A DNA stretch of 64,000 nt from WTFV01 sp965203525 (GCA_965203525.1 OZ241898.1:5280658-5344657), one strand, 5' to 3'; shown: positions 7,459 through 16,260, counted from the first letter of the stretch. The notes: generated from the letters alone by a model not told the origin. A program made the numbers and translations.

Positions 7459-8907
7459 GCGGGATTCCGACAGGTCGCTCAGCCGCCACAGGTGCGAGCG
7501 GGTGCGGATGAACAGGCTCCCGCGGGCGATCGCCGGACTCGACATGGCGACTTCCTCCAGCGCGTTGGCGGCGATCAGCCGGAACCGGTCGTTGCTGTCG
7601 AGCACGTAGGTGTCGCCGTCCTCGCTCAGCACGAAGACCATGCCGTTGTAGGCCCACGGCGAGGAGGTGAACCCGGCCGCCCCGCGCGCCACCCGGCGGC
7701 GCACCTGCTGCGTCTGGATCTGCTGCTCGGTGAAGTACAGCTCCTCCCCGGTGCGCGCGTCGTGGACGGTGAAGAACCCGCGGTCGAGCAGCGTGAAGTA
7801 GTAGTCGCCGTAGACCAGCGGCGTGGGGTGGTACGGCCCGGCGGTGTCCTGGTACCAGACCACGTGCTCGCTGGCGGCCGCGCCGTCCGGCAGGGTGACG
7901 TCCCCCTCGGCGCCGGGCCGGATGGCGTAGACCGGCCGGACCGCGTCGCCGACGTAACCGGACATCACGTAGAGCAGACCGCCGGCGGCGAACGGCTGCG
8001 GGATCGCGATGGAGTTCATGCCGCGGAAGCGCCACAGCTCGCGGCCGTCGAGGTCGTACGAGCGCACCAGGTCGCTGCCCGTCGTCACCAGCTCGGTGCG
8101 GCCCTCGTGCTCCCAGACGTAGGGCGTCGACCAGTTCGTGCCCTCGTCGCGGTCCGCCCGCCAGCGCTCCGCCCCGGTCGCGGCGTCGAGCGCCACCACG
8201 AACGACTCGTCGTCGTTGTCGTTGACGATGAACAGCGTGCCGTCGTGCAGCACCGGCGAGGCCGCCGGCCCCCACCCCAGGCGCGTCGCCGCCGGCTCGA
8301 AGCGCCGCTCCCAGACGACGGCGCCCTCCATGTCGAGGGCGTACACGCCGACGTTGCCGAAGTAGGCGTACACCCGTTCGCCGTCGGTCACCGGCGTCGA
8401 GGAAGCGTAGGTGTTCTTCAGGTGGCGGTCGAACTCCGGCCGCCCGGCGTGCACCTCCGACGTCCAGAGCACGTCGCCGCTCTCGAAGTCGACGGCCTGC
8501 ACCAGCCAGTGGTGGACCGCCACCGAGCGCTCCAGCAGGTCGCCCGGCTCCGGATCGCGGAACCGTCCGCCGGAAGGCATCGCCCGCGGCGAGCCGTAGG
8601 GGAAGTACAGCCCCATGCGCGGCTCCTCTTCGTCGCCGTCGCTGACGACGGTGGTCAGGAAGACGCGGTCGCCCCAGATCACCGGCGACGACCAGCCGAG
8701 GCCGGGGATCGGCGTCTTCCAGACGACGTTGTCGGTCGTGCTCCACGTGATCGGAAGCCGCGGATCGTCGTCGGCCGTCGACGTCGCGTCGGCGCCCCGG
8801 AAGGCGGGCCAGTTCTCGCTTTCCGCGGACAGGGGCGCCGCGGTCGCGACCAGGGCGGACAGGACGACGAGCGCGGCCGGGGCGGAACGGAATCTTGCGT
8901 GGCGCAT
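7456..8907 (-). CDS. exported PQQ-like beta-propeller repeat protein
   Basis: A 483-residue protein with a signal peptide (LVVLSALVATAAPLSA). AAGGGAGA upstream supports ATG 8907. It opens with WPAFRGADATST and repeats the propeller signature (VVWKTPIPGLGWSSPVIWGDRVFL, ALDAATGAERWRAD, SYDLDGRELWRF, HDARTGEELYF, VLDSNDRFRLIA), i.e. PQQ_2-type repeats around an eight-bladed propeller. It lacks the extra domains of quinoprotein dehydrogenases, so enzymatic activity is doubtful; a binding or scaffold role in the periplasm is as likely. The stop TAG is contributed by the terminal bases of the MITE-like element. Confidence 0.8.
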   Translation of the reverse strand: MRHARFRSAPAALVVLSALVATAAPLSAESENWPAFRGADATSTADDDPRLPITWSTTDNVVWKTPIPGLGWSSPVIWGDRVFLTTVVSDGDEEEPRMGLYFPYGSPRAMPSGGRFRDPEPGDLLERSVAVHHWLVQAVDFESGDVLWTSEVHAGRPEFDRHLKNTYASSTPVTDGERVYAYFGNVGVYALDMEGAVVWERRFEPAATRLGWGPAASPVLHDGTLFIVNDNDDESFVVALDAATGAERWRADRDEGTNWSTPYVWEHEGRTELVTTGSDLVRSYDLDGRELWRFRGMNSIAIPQPFAAGGLLYVMSGYVGDAVRPVYAIRPGAEGDVTLPDGAAASEHVVWYQDTAGPYHPTPLVYGDYYFTLLDRGFFTVHDARTGEELYFTEQQIQTQQVRRRVARGAAGFTSSPWAYNGMVFVLSEDGDTYVLDSNDRFRLIAANALEEVAMSSPAIARGSLFIRTRSHLWRLSDLSESR

Positions 8908-9129
8908 CGGATCTCCCTTGCTGTCAGCGGTTGCCGCCGCGATTATACGCACGGCGGGGGGGTGGCGCGTACCGCGGACACCGCGCGACGCGGAGCGGCG
9001 CCGGCGCTGGACCCGCCCTGCCGGCCGGCTCGGCATCCCGCCGGCCGGCGGCGGTTCGACGTTGCGCGGACGGCGCGGATGCGCGGATCGCGTTGCCGGC
9101 CGTCCCGCCGCGGGCTGTTATCCTGCACG

Positions 9130-9969
9130 ATGCCGCGCGGCACGACCATTCGTCCGCTCGCCTCCCGCGCCGACTACGACGCCTGCGTGCGGCTGCAGCG
9201 CGAGGTCTGGGGCGAACGGTTCGCGGACGTCGTGCCGGCCACCATCCTGATGGTCTCCCAGCGGGTCGGCGGCGTGTCGGCGGGCGCGTTCGATGCCGAC
9301 GGCCGCCTGCTGGGCTTCGTCTTCGGCATCAGCGGCATCCGCGGCGGCGAGCTGGCTCACTGGTCCGACATGCTGGCCGTGCGGCCCGGGTTCCGCGGCG
9401 CAGGGCTCGGGAAGCAGCTCAAGCGCTTCCAGCGGGACTTGCTCCTCGAACGCGGCATCCGCCGCATGCTGTGGACCTACGATCCGCTCGTGTCACGCAA
9501 CGCCAACCTGAACCTGAACAGCCTCGGGGCGGTGCCGGTGGAGTACGTCGTCAACATGTACGGCGACACGCGCAGCACGCTCCACGCCGGACTCGACACG
9601 GACCGTTTCGTCGTCGAGTGGGACCTCGCCGCCGCCGCGCCGGCCGGAAGCGGACCGGCGCCGGAACGGCCGGAAACGACGCCGGTCGTGGACCTCGCGT
9701 GGTCCGCCGCGGAGCGTCCGCTGCCGGCGGACCCGTGTGTCCGCGTGGCTGCGCCGGCGGACGTCGACGCGCTCAAGGCGGCCGATGCGGCGTGCGCCAG
9801 GGCGTGGCGGCGGACCCAGCGCCGCGCGTTCACCTGGTACCTCCGCAAGGGGTACCGCGTGTCCGGCTTCGATCATCGCCCGGCGCCCGCCGACTCGCAC
9901 TACCTGGTGACCAGGGCGCCGGAGTCCGCCGGCGAGGCCTCCCGCGCGCCGGCGGCGGTGGAACGATGA
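9130..9969 (+). CDS. GNAT-superfamily protein of the COG3375 type
   Basis: A 279-residue protein. Residues 5-130 carry a GNAT fold with the acetyl-CoA binding pattern LAVRPGFRGAGLGKQLKRFQRD and the downstream WTYDPLVSRNANLNLNSLGA motif that is typical of the COG3375 group. A second, shorter segment at the C-terminus (RKGYRVSGFDH) is family-like. Genes of this group sit next to N-acylamino acid racemase/o-succinylbenzoate synthase genes, exactly as here: the stop overlaps the next start as ATGA. The pair probably acts on the same N-acylated amino acid, with this protein as the acyltransferase; the substrate is not known. Confidence 0.8.
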   Translation: MPRGTTIRPLASRADYDACVRLQREVWGERFADVVPATILMVSQRVGGVSAGAFDADGRLLGFVFGISGIRGGELAHWSDMLAVRPGFRGAGLGKQLKRFQRDLLLERGIRRMLWTYDPLVSRNANLNLNSLGAVPVEYVVNMYGDTRSTLHAGLDTDRFVVEWDLAAAAPAGSGPAPERPETTPVVDLAWSAAERPLPADPCVRVAAPADVDALKAADAACARAWRRTQRRAFTWYLRKGYRVSGFDHRPAPADSHYLVTRAPESAGEASRAPAAVER

Positions 9970-11096
9970 GCCTCCGCCTGTCGCGCATCACGTTGCGGGA
10001 GATCCGGATGACGCTGCGCGAGCCGTTCGAGATCTCGTCGGGCCGCACGACCCGCCGGCGCATCCTGCTGCTGGAGCTCGAAGACGCGGACGGGACGACC
10101 GCCTGGAGCGAGTGCGTCGCCGGGGAACGGCCGCACTTCTCGGCCGAGACCGTCGACACGGCCTGGCTGGCCCTGACCGAATGGATCGTTCCGCGCGTCC
10201 TCGGCGTCGGCCTGAGTCACCCGAACGGGATCGACGGCATGCTGCGGCGCGGCATCCGCGGCCACCCGATGGCGAAGGCGGCGGTCGAAATGGGCGCCTG
10301 GACGCTGTGGGCGGAGCGCGAAGGGAAGAGCCTGTCGCGGCTGCTCGGCGGCACGCGCCGCGCGATCGCCACCGGCATCTCCATCGGCATCCAGGACAGC
10401 CCGCGGGCGCTGGTCGACAGGGCGCGCGCGGCGCGGGCGCTCGGGTACCGCAAGATCAAGCTCAAGATCCGGCCCGGCGCCGACATCGAGTACGTCGGCG
10501 CGGTGCGCGAAGCCCTCGGTCCGGACGCGCCGCTGATGGCCGACGCCAACAGCGCCTACACCCTCGGCCACGCCGAGCACCTGGCGGACCTCGACGCCTA
10601 CCGGCTGCTGATGATCGAGCAGCCGCTCGCGCAGGACGACCTGCGCCGGCACGCGCAGTTGCAGGATCGCATCGAGACCCCGATCTGCCTCGACGAGTCG
10701 ATCCCGCACGCCGCCGCTGCCGAGGACATGCTGGCGCTGGGCGCCGGCCGGATCGTGAACGTCAAGCCGGGCCGGGTGGGCGGCTTCACCCAGGCCCGGG
10801 CGATCCACGACCTCTGCCAGCACCACGCGGTGCCGGTCTGGTGCGGCGGGATGCTCGAGAGCGGGATCGGCCGCGCCTGCAACGTCGCGCTCGCCTCGCT
10901 TCCCAACTTCACCCTGCCGGGCGACGTGAGTCCGAGCGCCCGCTACTGGACCGAGGACGTCGTGACGCCGGAATGGACGATGGATTCCGCGGGCATGGTG
11001 ACGGTGCCGGCGGACCGGCCGGGGCTCGGCGTCACCGTGAACGTGGACCGCATCGACGACCTGACGGTGCGGACACGGACGCTCACGGCGGACTGA
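9966..11096 (+). CDS. menC: enolase-superfamily N-acylamino acid racemase / o-succinylbenzoate synthase
   Basis: A 376-residue protein of the muconate-lactonizing subgroup. The N-terminal capping domain (EPFEISSG) is followed by the barrel with catalytic pair KIKLK (KxK), metal ligands in ADANSAY, IEQPL and LDESI, and the second lysine in NVKPGRVGG. This set is complete, so the enzyme should be active. The group has both OSB synthase (menaquinone synthesis) and N-acylamino acid racemase activities. There are no other men genes nearby, and the coupled GNAT gene favours the racemase role; the symbol menC reflects the family only. ATGA overlap with the preceding gene indicates coupled translation. 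Confidence 0.85.
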   Translation: MSLRLSRITLREIRMTLREPFEISSGRTTRRRILLLELEDADGTTAWSECVAGERPHFSAETVDTAWLALTEWIVPRVLGVGLSHPNGIDGMLRRGIRGHPMAKAAVEMGAWTLWAEREGKSLSRLLGGTRRAIATGISIGIQDSPRALVDRARAARALGYRKIKLKIRPGADIEYVGAVREALGPDAPLMADANSAYTLGHAEHLADLDAYRLLMIEQPLAQDDLRRHAQLQDRIETPICLDESIPHAAAAEDMLALGAGRIVNVKPGRVGGFTQARAIHDLCQHHAVPVWCGGMLESGIGRACNVALASLPNFTLPGDVSPSARYWTEDVVTPEWTMDSAGMVTVPADRPGLGVTVNVDRIDDLTVRTRTLTAD

Positions 11097-11120
11097 TCGG
11101 CGAGCACGCCCGGGCGGCCC

Positions 11121-11244
11121 CGAACCGTTCGTCCGCCGGGCGAGGCCGGCCGTTGCGCACCGTCTACCGCGGCAGGCGCTCGAACCCGTTCGTCCGCCGG
11201 GCGAGGCCGGCCGTTGCGCACCGTCTACCGCGGCAGGCGCTCGA
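11121..11244. repeat. 61-bp tandem duplication of a gene's 3' end
   Basis: Two nearly perfect copies (CGTTCGTCCGCCGGGCGAGG...CTACCGCGGCAGGCGCTCGA, period 61). The right copy contains the stop codon and last codons (LLERLPR) of the minus-strand gene at 11225-11470; the left copy is therefore a detached copy of that gene's end. Confidence 0.92.
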
Positions 11245-11470
11245 GCAGCGACCGAACCCACGCGACGTCGCCTTCGAGCAGTTTCTTGACGTCCGCCCGC
11301 AGCTCCTTGTGCGCCTCGTCGTTGTTCCTGATCTCCCGGCGCAGGAACCAGACGATGACGGCAAACAGGGCGCCGATGACGGCGAACAGGGCGGCGACGA
11401 CCCACGCGGCGACGGATACGGCGGTCGGCAACTCGATTGTGACGGGAGTCGCGGTGGCGACGATCTGCAT
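11225..11470 (-). CDS. small single-pass membrane protein with basic/coiled tail
   Basis: An 81-residue protein. One transmembrane helix (VAAWVVAALFAVIGALFAVIVWFL) is followed by RREIRNNDEAHKELRADVKKLLEGD, a charged, probably coiled segment. GGAGAC lies upstream of ATG 11470. The layout resembles small membrane proteins annotated as hypothetical or holin-like in many marine bacteria, but no lysis genes are nearby, so I do not assign that role. Its 3' end has been duplicated downstream. Confidence 0.6.
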   Translation of the reverse strand: MQIVATATPVTIELPTAVSVAAWVVAALFAVIGALFAVIVWFLRREIRNNDEAHKELRADVKKLLEGDVAWVRSLLERLPR

Positions 11471-11602
11471 GATCACGACGAGTCTCCAGGTCGCAAAGGG
11501 GGCCGGGGAGCATTTCCAGGCTAGCACGGGGTCGGCGATGCCGGCAATGCCGCGCCGCGGAGCGATGCGGCCGCTCGACCCGTTCGGCTCGGCGGTGTCC
11601 GT

Positions 11603-11840
11603 GCCCTGCGCTCCGCCTGGATGAGCCGGATTCCATCCCGTCCTGTACGGCCGCGGCCCGAGGGGGCGCCTTGTTCGCCTGCGCTCCGCCCGGATGAGCC
11701 GGATTCCATCCCGTCTGCGCACTCCCGGGCAGTCCGCGGCAGGACGCCTCGTCGCACCGGGTGCGTGAGGTGGCTGCGCGGAGCGGCGGTCGGGCGCGCG
11801 GCCCGCCGAGCGTCACACCGGGTGCGTGAGGTGGCTGCCA
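11603..11840. repeat. two sets of direct repeats in a 440-bp intergenic space
   Basis: Between 11471 and 11910 there is no gene. GCCYTGCGCTCCGCC plus GGATGAGCCGGATTCCATCC occurs at 11603 and 11677 (period 74), and GTCRCACCGGGTGCGTGAGG at 11751 and 11812 (period 61). Neither unit is found elsewhere in the window. Confidence 0.9.
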
Positions 11841-11910
11841 ACCGGGCCCTGCCGCGGACGAAGCGGGTCGCGGCGGCATCCGGCCGCCCGGCGGAGGAAA
11901 GGGGAAGTCC

Positions 11911-12597
11911 ATGGCAGCGACGCGGGTGAAGGCGGCTGCGCACGTGCGCGAGCACGGCAGCATTCTGGCGGACGCGGAGAAGCGCGCCCTGGTCTGGATG
12001 GCGGCCCGGCTGCCGCGGCGAGTCAACGCGGATCACCTGACGGCGCTCGGCCTGCTCGCCATGGCGGGGGTCGGGGCGTCGTACTGGGCCTCGCGCTGGA
12101 GCGGGCCGGTCCTGCTCGGCGCGATCGCCGGCCTGGCCCTGAACTGGTTCGGCGACAGCCTGGACGGGACGGTGGCGCGCGTCCGGAACCAGCAGCGGCC
12201 GCGCTACGGCTTCTACGTCGATCACGTCGTCGACGCCGCCAGCATGCTGCTGCTGTGCGCCGGGCTGGCGCTGTCGCCGCACATGAGCCCGGAGGTGGCG
12301 CTGCTGCTGCTCGCCGCCTGGCTGATGGTCGCCGCCGAGGCCTATCTCGCGACCCATGCGTGCGGCGTCTTCCGCGTGTCGCTGCTGAAGGTGGGACCGA
12401 CGGAGATGCGCATCGTGCTGGCCGCCGGAACGCTCCGGCTGCTGACGCACGGCCCCGAGGTCGAGCTCTTCGGCAGGACGTGGCTGCTGTTCGACATCGG
12501 TGGCGCCGTCGCCGTCGCCGGCCTGTTCGGCGCACTGGCGTTCTCGGCGGCCCGCAACGGCCGGGCGCTCTACCGCGCCGAACCGCTTCCCCGCTGA
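11911..12597 (+). CDS. CDP-alcohol phosphatidyltransferase family membrane protein
   Basis: A 228-residue protein. GGAGGAAAGGGG precedes ATG 11911. The catalytic signature D-x2-D-G-x2-A-R-x9-G-x3-D-x3-D is complete (DSLDGTVARVRNQQ...YGFYVDHVVD), giving the two metal-binding aspartate sets. Five or six hydrophobic helices follow. The enzyme should transfer a phosphoalcohol from a CDP-linked donor to an alcohol acceptor in phospholipid synthesis; which lipid is made cannot be told from sequence. No pgsA/pssA context is present. It stands alone. Confidence 0.88.
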   Translation: MAATRVKAAAHVREHGSILADAEKRALVWMAARLPRRVNADHLTALGLLAMAGVGASYWASRWSGPVLLGAIAGLALNWFGDSLDGTVARVRNQQRPRYGFYVDHVVDAASMLLLCAGLALSPHMSPEVALLLLAAWLMVAAEAYLATHACGVFRVSLLKVGPTEMRIVLAAGTLRLLTHGPEVELFGRTWLLFDIGGAVAVAGLFGALAFSAARNGRALYRAEPLPR

Positions 12598-12640
12598 ACC
12601 GCGCGATTTTGCCTGGGCGCGCGCACTGGACGGGCGGATC

Positions 12641-12950
12641 GGGGCCGCGGCGCCGGCGGACGCGGGCTCGACTTCACGCTGGAGCTGCTTCCACGGGCGG
12701 TGGACGCAACCGGCAGGTGGCCGAACGGTCGCCGCCGGGTGGCGGGATTGGGGCCGCGGCTTCCACGGGCGGTGGTCGCGGCGGGCGTGGTCGGCCTCAT
12801 GGCCGGCGCGTCGTCGATCTCCGCGCATCGTGTTTGCGGCGATCGAGTGCGAGTGAGACATGACGCGGCGCGCGATGCAATCGGGCGCGCATCGTGTTTG
12901 CGGTGATCGAGTGCGAGAATGAGACATGATGAGGTGGGCCATGCAATCTA
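12641..12950. repeat. direct repeats ending in a copy of the next gene's start
   Basis: In the 328-bp gap 12598-12925, GCTTCCACGGGCGGTGG occurs at 12687 and 12759 (period 72) and CGCGCATCGTGTTTGCGG plus the following ~45 bases at 12822 and 12886 (period 64). The second copy of the latter runs over ATG 12926 and into the gene (GAGACATGATGAGG, GGGCCATGCAATC); the first has GAGACATGACGCGG, GCGCGATGCAATC. Confidence 0.9.
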
Positions 12951-14014
12951 CGGGGCGCTCACGGCGGTCGGCCGACAGAGCCGCGGCGCTGGCGGCCGGG
13001 CGGGGTCGGCGGCGGAAGAGCCTGTCCGGACGGGCCGCGACGCTGGCGGCCGTGCTCCCGGGCGGAACCGCGCCGACAGCCGCAGCGGATCGGCGGCGGC
13101 GGCGGAGGAACCTGTCCGGCCGGGCCGCGGCGCTGGTGGCCGGGCTGGGTCGGCGGGAGCGGCGGAGGAGCCTGTCCGGGCGGGCCGCGACGCTGGCGGC
13201 AGCACTGGCGGCCGTGCTCCCGGGCGGAACCGCGCCGGCCGCCGCGGCGGAGCTGCAGGCCCGGACGGTCGCGGCCTGGGAACGTTACGTGGCGGCGACC
13301 GAACAGCGCATCGCGGGGGAGCTGGACGACGCCGACCGGTTCCTGGCGCAGGACTTCCGCGACGAGGCGGCCGCCGCGCGCCGGGAGGTGCTCGCCGGCC
13401 GGGTGCGCATCGACAGGCTGGAGACCCGCGCCGCGGACGGAGAGCGGATCCGGGTGCCGAAGGGCGCCATCCACCACTGGCTGGGAAGCGCGCTCATCCC
13501 GGGGGTCACGCTGGACGAGCTCCTCGACGCGCTGATCCACGAGGTCGAGCCGGAGGCGCTGCAGGACGACGTGATCGAATCGCGCGTGCTCGGGCGCCCC
13601 GGCGAAGACCGGCTGGTGGTGTTCCTCAAACTCCGCCGCAAGCAGATGGTGACCGTCCACTACAACACCGAACACGCCGTGGCCTACACCCGCCACCGGC
13701 CCGGCGCGGCGTCGAGCCGCAGCGTGGCGACCCGCATCGCCGAGCTGGAAGACGCCGGCACGGCCGACGAGCGCGAGAAGCCGATCGGGCGGGACCGCGG
13801 TTTCCTCTGGCGGCTGAACTCCTACTGGCGGTACCGGCAGGTCGACGAGGGCGTCGTCGTCGAGTGCGAGTCCCTGAGCCTGAGCCGCGGCATTCCGCGC
13901 CTGCTGCGGTGGATGGCGTCGCCGCTGATCAACCGCGCGGCGCGGGACATCCTGTCGCGCACGCTGACGTCGATGGCCGAGGTGCTGAGCGCCCGCGCGC
14001 GGGCCGCGCAATGA
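12926..14014 (+). CDS. exported protein of unknown function with a triplicated leader segment
   Basis: A 362-residue protein. Its first ~110 residues are three imperfect copies of an arginine-rich plus hydrophobic leader (RRRKSLSGRAATLAAVLPGG, RRRRNLSGRAAALVAGLG, RRRSLSGRAATLAAALAAVL), that is, a Tat- or Sec-like signal peptide tandemly duplicated in frame with spacings of 90 and 60 bp at 13021, 13111 and 13171. The mature part (from about residue 112, AELQARTVAAWERYV) has an alpha-beta pattern reminiscent of SRPBCC/START-like lipid-binding proteins (IHHWLGSALIPGVTLDELLD, NSYWRYRQVDEGVVVECESLSLSR). No catalytic motif is seen. ATG 12929 is an alternative start. Confidence 0.65.
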   Translation: MMRWAMQSTGRSRRSADRAAALAAGRGRRRKSLSGRAATLAAVLPGGTAPTAAADRRRRRRNLSGRAAALVAGLGRRERRRSLSGRAATLAAALAAVLPGGTAPAAAAELQARTVAAWERYVAATEQRIAGELDDADRFLAQDFRDEAAAARREVLAGRVRIDRLETRAADGERIRVPKGAIHHWLGSALIPGVTLDELLDALIHEVEPEALQDDVIESRVLGRPGEDRLVVFLKLRRKQMVTVHYNTEHAVAYTRHRPGAASSRSVATRIAELEDAGTADEREKPIGRDRGFLWRLNSYWRYRQVDEGVVVECESLSLSRGIPRLLRWMASPLINRAARDILSRTLTSMAEVLSARARAAQ

Positions 14015-14260
14015 CGGAAGCTCGCGGGATTCGACCCGCCGGCGGCCCGCCGCCCCCCGCGGCCTGCGATGCCGGCTTTGCATTCCGGGCCGGCAGGGAG
14101 TAGGCTGATCGGGACCACGGTTGCGACCCGCTTGCGTCACCCGCCGTCGAGCACCGACTAGACCGCTGAGGTTGGCCTTCCTGCCTTGGATGATCTGCGC
14201 TGCAAGGGGTAGTGTCGCGATGCGGCGCAACGTCGCGAAGAGACACGGAAGGAGTGCCGG

Positions 14261-14572
14261 ATGGGCCAGAGGTTGTACGTCGGAAACATTCCGTTCGCCG
14301 CGGGAGAGGACGATCTGCGCGATCTGTTCTCGCGGTTCGGAACCATCGACTCGGTGTATATCGTCACGGATCGGGCGACGGGACGCCCGCGCGGCTTTGC
14401 TTTCGTCGAGATGGTGAACGACGAAGACGCCCAGAAGGCGATCAGCGAGCTGGATCAGACCGAGTTCCAGGGCCGCCGGCTGGCGGTCAACGAGGCCCGG
14501 CCGCGCGCGCCGCGGCCGGACGGGCCGCCAGACGACGGTTTCCGCGGCCGGCGCCGCGAGCCCCGCTGGTAG
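14261..14572 (+). CDS. RNA-recognition-motif (RRM) protein
   Basis: A 103-residue protein with one RRM: RNP-2 is LYVGNI (residues 5-10) and RNP-1 is RGFAFVEM (residues 46-53), followed by the AQKAISELDQTEFQGRRLAVNEA helix-strand end and a short Arg/Pro-rich tail. GGAAGGAGT precedes ATG 14261. Bacterial single-RRM proteins bind RNA and are often cold-inducible in cyanobacteria; here nothing shows the signal. It is followed by a strong hairpin terminator, so it is monocistronic. Confidence 0.93.
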   Translation: MGQRLYVGNIPFAAGEDDLRDLFSRFGTIDSVYIVTDRATGRPRGFAFVEMVNDEDAQKAISELDQTEFQGRRLAVNEARPRAPRPDGPPDDGFRGRRREPRW

Positions 14573-14590
14573 GTCCGGCAGTCGGAAACG

Positions 14591-14620
14591 ACGGGACGCC
14601 GCCCCCGCGCGGCGTCCCGT
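14591..14620 (+). terminator. strong hairpin after the RRM gene
   Basis: ACGGGACGCCGC (14591-14602) pairs perfectly with GCGGCGTCCCGT (14609-14620) around a 6-nt loop, 19 bases after the RRM stop. The downstream bases are TCCACG, so the U-tract is weak. Confidence 0.7.
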
Positions 14621-14686
14621 TCCACGACCGGGCTTGCGCGCTTCCGCCGGCGACGGATCCGCCCTTCGACCGGCAGCAGGTCTTCA

Positions 14687-14818
14687 ATGCCGTCCGTTCC
14701 GCCGCGTACCGCGGCGCGCGACGTCGGCTTCCTGGGCAACCGGGTGCTCGGCGGATACGAAACGCCGCGCGAGGCGGTCGAGTTCGTGGTCCGCAAGGCG
14801 GACGAACCCGGACTCTGA
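14687..14818 (+). pseudogene. possible gene remnant, 43 codons
   Basis: The 14573-15039 gap (467 bp) otherwise holds a terminator and a GC-rich leader. This ORF encodes VGFLGNRVLGGYETPREAVEFVVRKADEPGL, which looks like a natural protein C-terminus, while just upstream another frame reads FDRQQVFNAVRSAAYRGA. The two would join by a frameshift near 14715, which suggests the remnant of a small gene. There is no ribosome site. I do not recognise the family. Confidence 0.3.
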
Positions 14819-15039
14819 ACGCGCCGTCCGCCCGGACGATCCGGTCCGCGCGTTCCGGCCCGCGTGGCGCACCTGCCGTGCGGGGGGCGCCGCGGCGGGT
14901 CGGTCGCGGACGCCGGTTGCGCACCACGGCGGCGCCCCGCGCGGGGGGCGCCGCGCGGCCGAATCTCCGCCGTCTGATAAGATCGAAAGTTCCCGGAGCG
15001 CCGCGGCGCTCACCCTTCTCGACGACGCGGAGGAGACGT

Positions 15040-15300
15040 ATGGCGAACCGAGGTCGTCCCACCCAGACGAAGCGGCAGCGCGAGCGCGCGCGGCAGGAGC
15101 GCGCACGCATGAAGGTGGAGCGGCGCGCCGAGGCGAAGACCCGGCGGCAGGAGTCCCCGCCCCGCCCCACCGATCACGATCCCGACATCGCCGGCATGGT
15201 TCCCGGACCGCAGGCGATGCCCGACTGGCAGCGCGAGTACTTCGAGGAGGAGCAGCGCGCCAAGGAAGCGGCCGAAAAAGCCGCGCAGGAGGGCGGCTAG
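15040..15300 (+). CDS. small basic-then-acidic protein, unknown function
   Basis: An 86-residue protein with GGAGGAG just before ATG 15040. Residues 1-45 are very basic (RGRPTQTKRQRERARQERARMK), and the tail is acidic and helical (WQREYFEEEQRAKEAAEKAAQ). The composition suggests a nucleic-acid-associated or ribosome-associated small protein; the RRM gene is its nearest neighbour. A possible sigma-A element (TGATAAGAT at ~14975) lies upstream. I recognise no named family. Confidence 0.65.
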   Translation: MANRGRPTQTKRQRERARQERARMKVERRAEAKTRRQESPPRPTDHDPDIAGMVPGPQAMPDWQREYFEEEQRAKEAAEKAAQEGG

Positions 15301-15342
15301 CCAACCAAGCCTCGGTCGGCCACGCTCCCCGGCGGTCACGAA

Positions 15343-15440
15343 GCCCCGGCCGACGCGACGCAGGGGCGTCTGCGCGGGACAGGCCGACCGCCTCTACGTC
15401 GGCGCCCCGGCCGGACGCACGCAGGGGCGTCCCCGCTCGA
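15343..15440. repeat. 61-bp direct repeat
   Basis: GCCCCGGCCG plus CGCAGGGGCGTC occurs at 15343-15370 and again at 15404-15431 with small changes, between the small basic protein and the Hsp20 gene. Confidence 0.75.
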
Positions 15441-15483
15441 TCAAAAACGGCCCGACCGCCACCGGCCGGGCCTCGCAGACGAA

Positions 15484-15517
15484 GCGGCCCGGGACGACTG
15501 GCGCCGCCCCGGGCCGC
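15484..15517 (-). terminator. hairpin downstream of the hsp20 gene
   Basis: GCGGCCCGGG (15484-15493) and CCCGGGCCGC (15508-15517) are perfect inverted repeats around a 14-nt loop, about 20 bases past the stop of the minus-strand hsp20 gene. The run GATCAAAAACGG lies further on and reads as a T-rich stretch on the transcript strand. Confidence 0.6.
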
Positions 15518-15536
15518 GTGACGGACGCCGCCCCGC

Positions 15537-15995
15537 TCAGGCGGCGTGCTCCACCGCGGCGTCGCCCGCGCCGATGGCGATCCGGCGCGGCTTCGCGGTC
15601 TCGGCCAGCGGCAGGGTCAGCTCCAGCACCCCGTGCGCGTAGTCGGCGCGGACCTTCTCCGCGTCGACGTTGGCCGGAAGCGTGAACGCCCGCTCGAAGC
15701 GGCCGTAGTGGAACTCCGAGTGCCCCCGCCCGTCCGCGCCGGCGCGCTTCCGCTCGCCGGTGACGGTCAGGTTGTTGCCGTTGAGATCGACGCTGACGTC
15801 CTTGGGGTCGACCCCCGGCAGCGCCACCCGCACCTTCCAGCCGTCGTCGTCCCGGTCGATCTCGGTGGCCGGAACCCAGGCGGACGCCGGCGTCCCCGCC
15901 CGCTCGTCGCCCACGTAGCGGCCGAACACGCGGTCCATCTCCCGGTGCAGGCCGGTCAGCTCCTCGAACGGGTTCCAACGCGTCATGCTCAACAT
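15537..15995 (-). CDS. Hsp20/alpha-crystallin small heat-shock protein
   Basis: A 152-residue protein of normal length. The alpha-crystallin domain covers residues ~38-140 with VRVALPGVDPKDVSVDLNGN and NLTVTGERK, FERAFTLPANVDAEKV, and HGVLELTLPLAE (the A-x-x-x-n-G-v-L motif). It would be an ATP-independent holdase in the cytoplasm. AAGGAGG eight bases before ATG 15995 decides the start over the in-frame ATG further upstream. The start is preceded by a sigma-70-like promoter. Confidence 0.95.
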   Translation of the reverse strand: MLSMTRWNPFEELTGLHREMDRVFGRYVGDERAGTPASAWVPATEIDRDDDGWKVRVALPGVDPKDVSVDLNGNNLTVTGERKRAGADGRGHSEFHYGRFERAFTLPANVDAEKVRADYAHGVLELTLPLAETAKPRRIAIGAGDAAVEHAA

Positions 15996-16089
15996 CTCGA
16001 TCCTCCTTCTCCGACGCTCTTCCGTCGGTGTCCTCCTGCGCGCCGAACCCCGTGCCCGGCGCAACGTCGTTCGCGTCATTCCTGCGTTC

Positions 16090-16118
16090 AGCCTACAGAA
16101 TGACAGTGAATGAGTCAA
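16090..16118 (-). promoter_or_regulatory. promoter for hsp20
   Basis: On the minus strand TTGACT (16113-16118) is separated by 17 bases from TAGGCT (16090-16095), about 95 bases before the hsp20 start. The stretch 16096-16150 is much lower in GC than its surroundings, as expected for a promoter. No CIRCE element is seen. Confidence 0.5.
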
Positions 16119-16260
16119 GTAATCTTAGCGTTTTCTGCTAACTCACGAAAGATGAGACGGATGCTGGCCGGGAAAGTTCCCCGGTTCCGGGGGGATTTTC
16201 CGGGAGAGAATCGAAATCTGATCGGAGATGGATCAGATATGCATCCCCCCGGGGCCGGGG

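Noticed and set aside
7253..7459. Small ORF inside the MITE-like pair
   Set aside because: It crosses both palindromic units and has no ribosome site or recognisable sequence.
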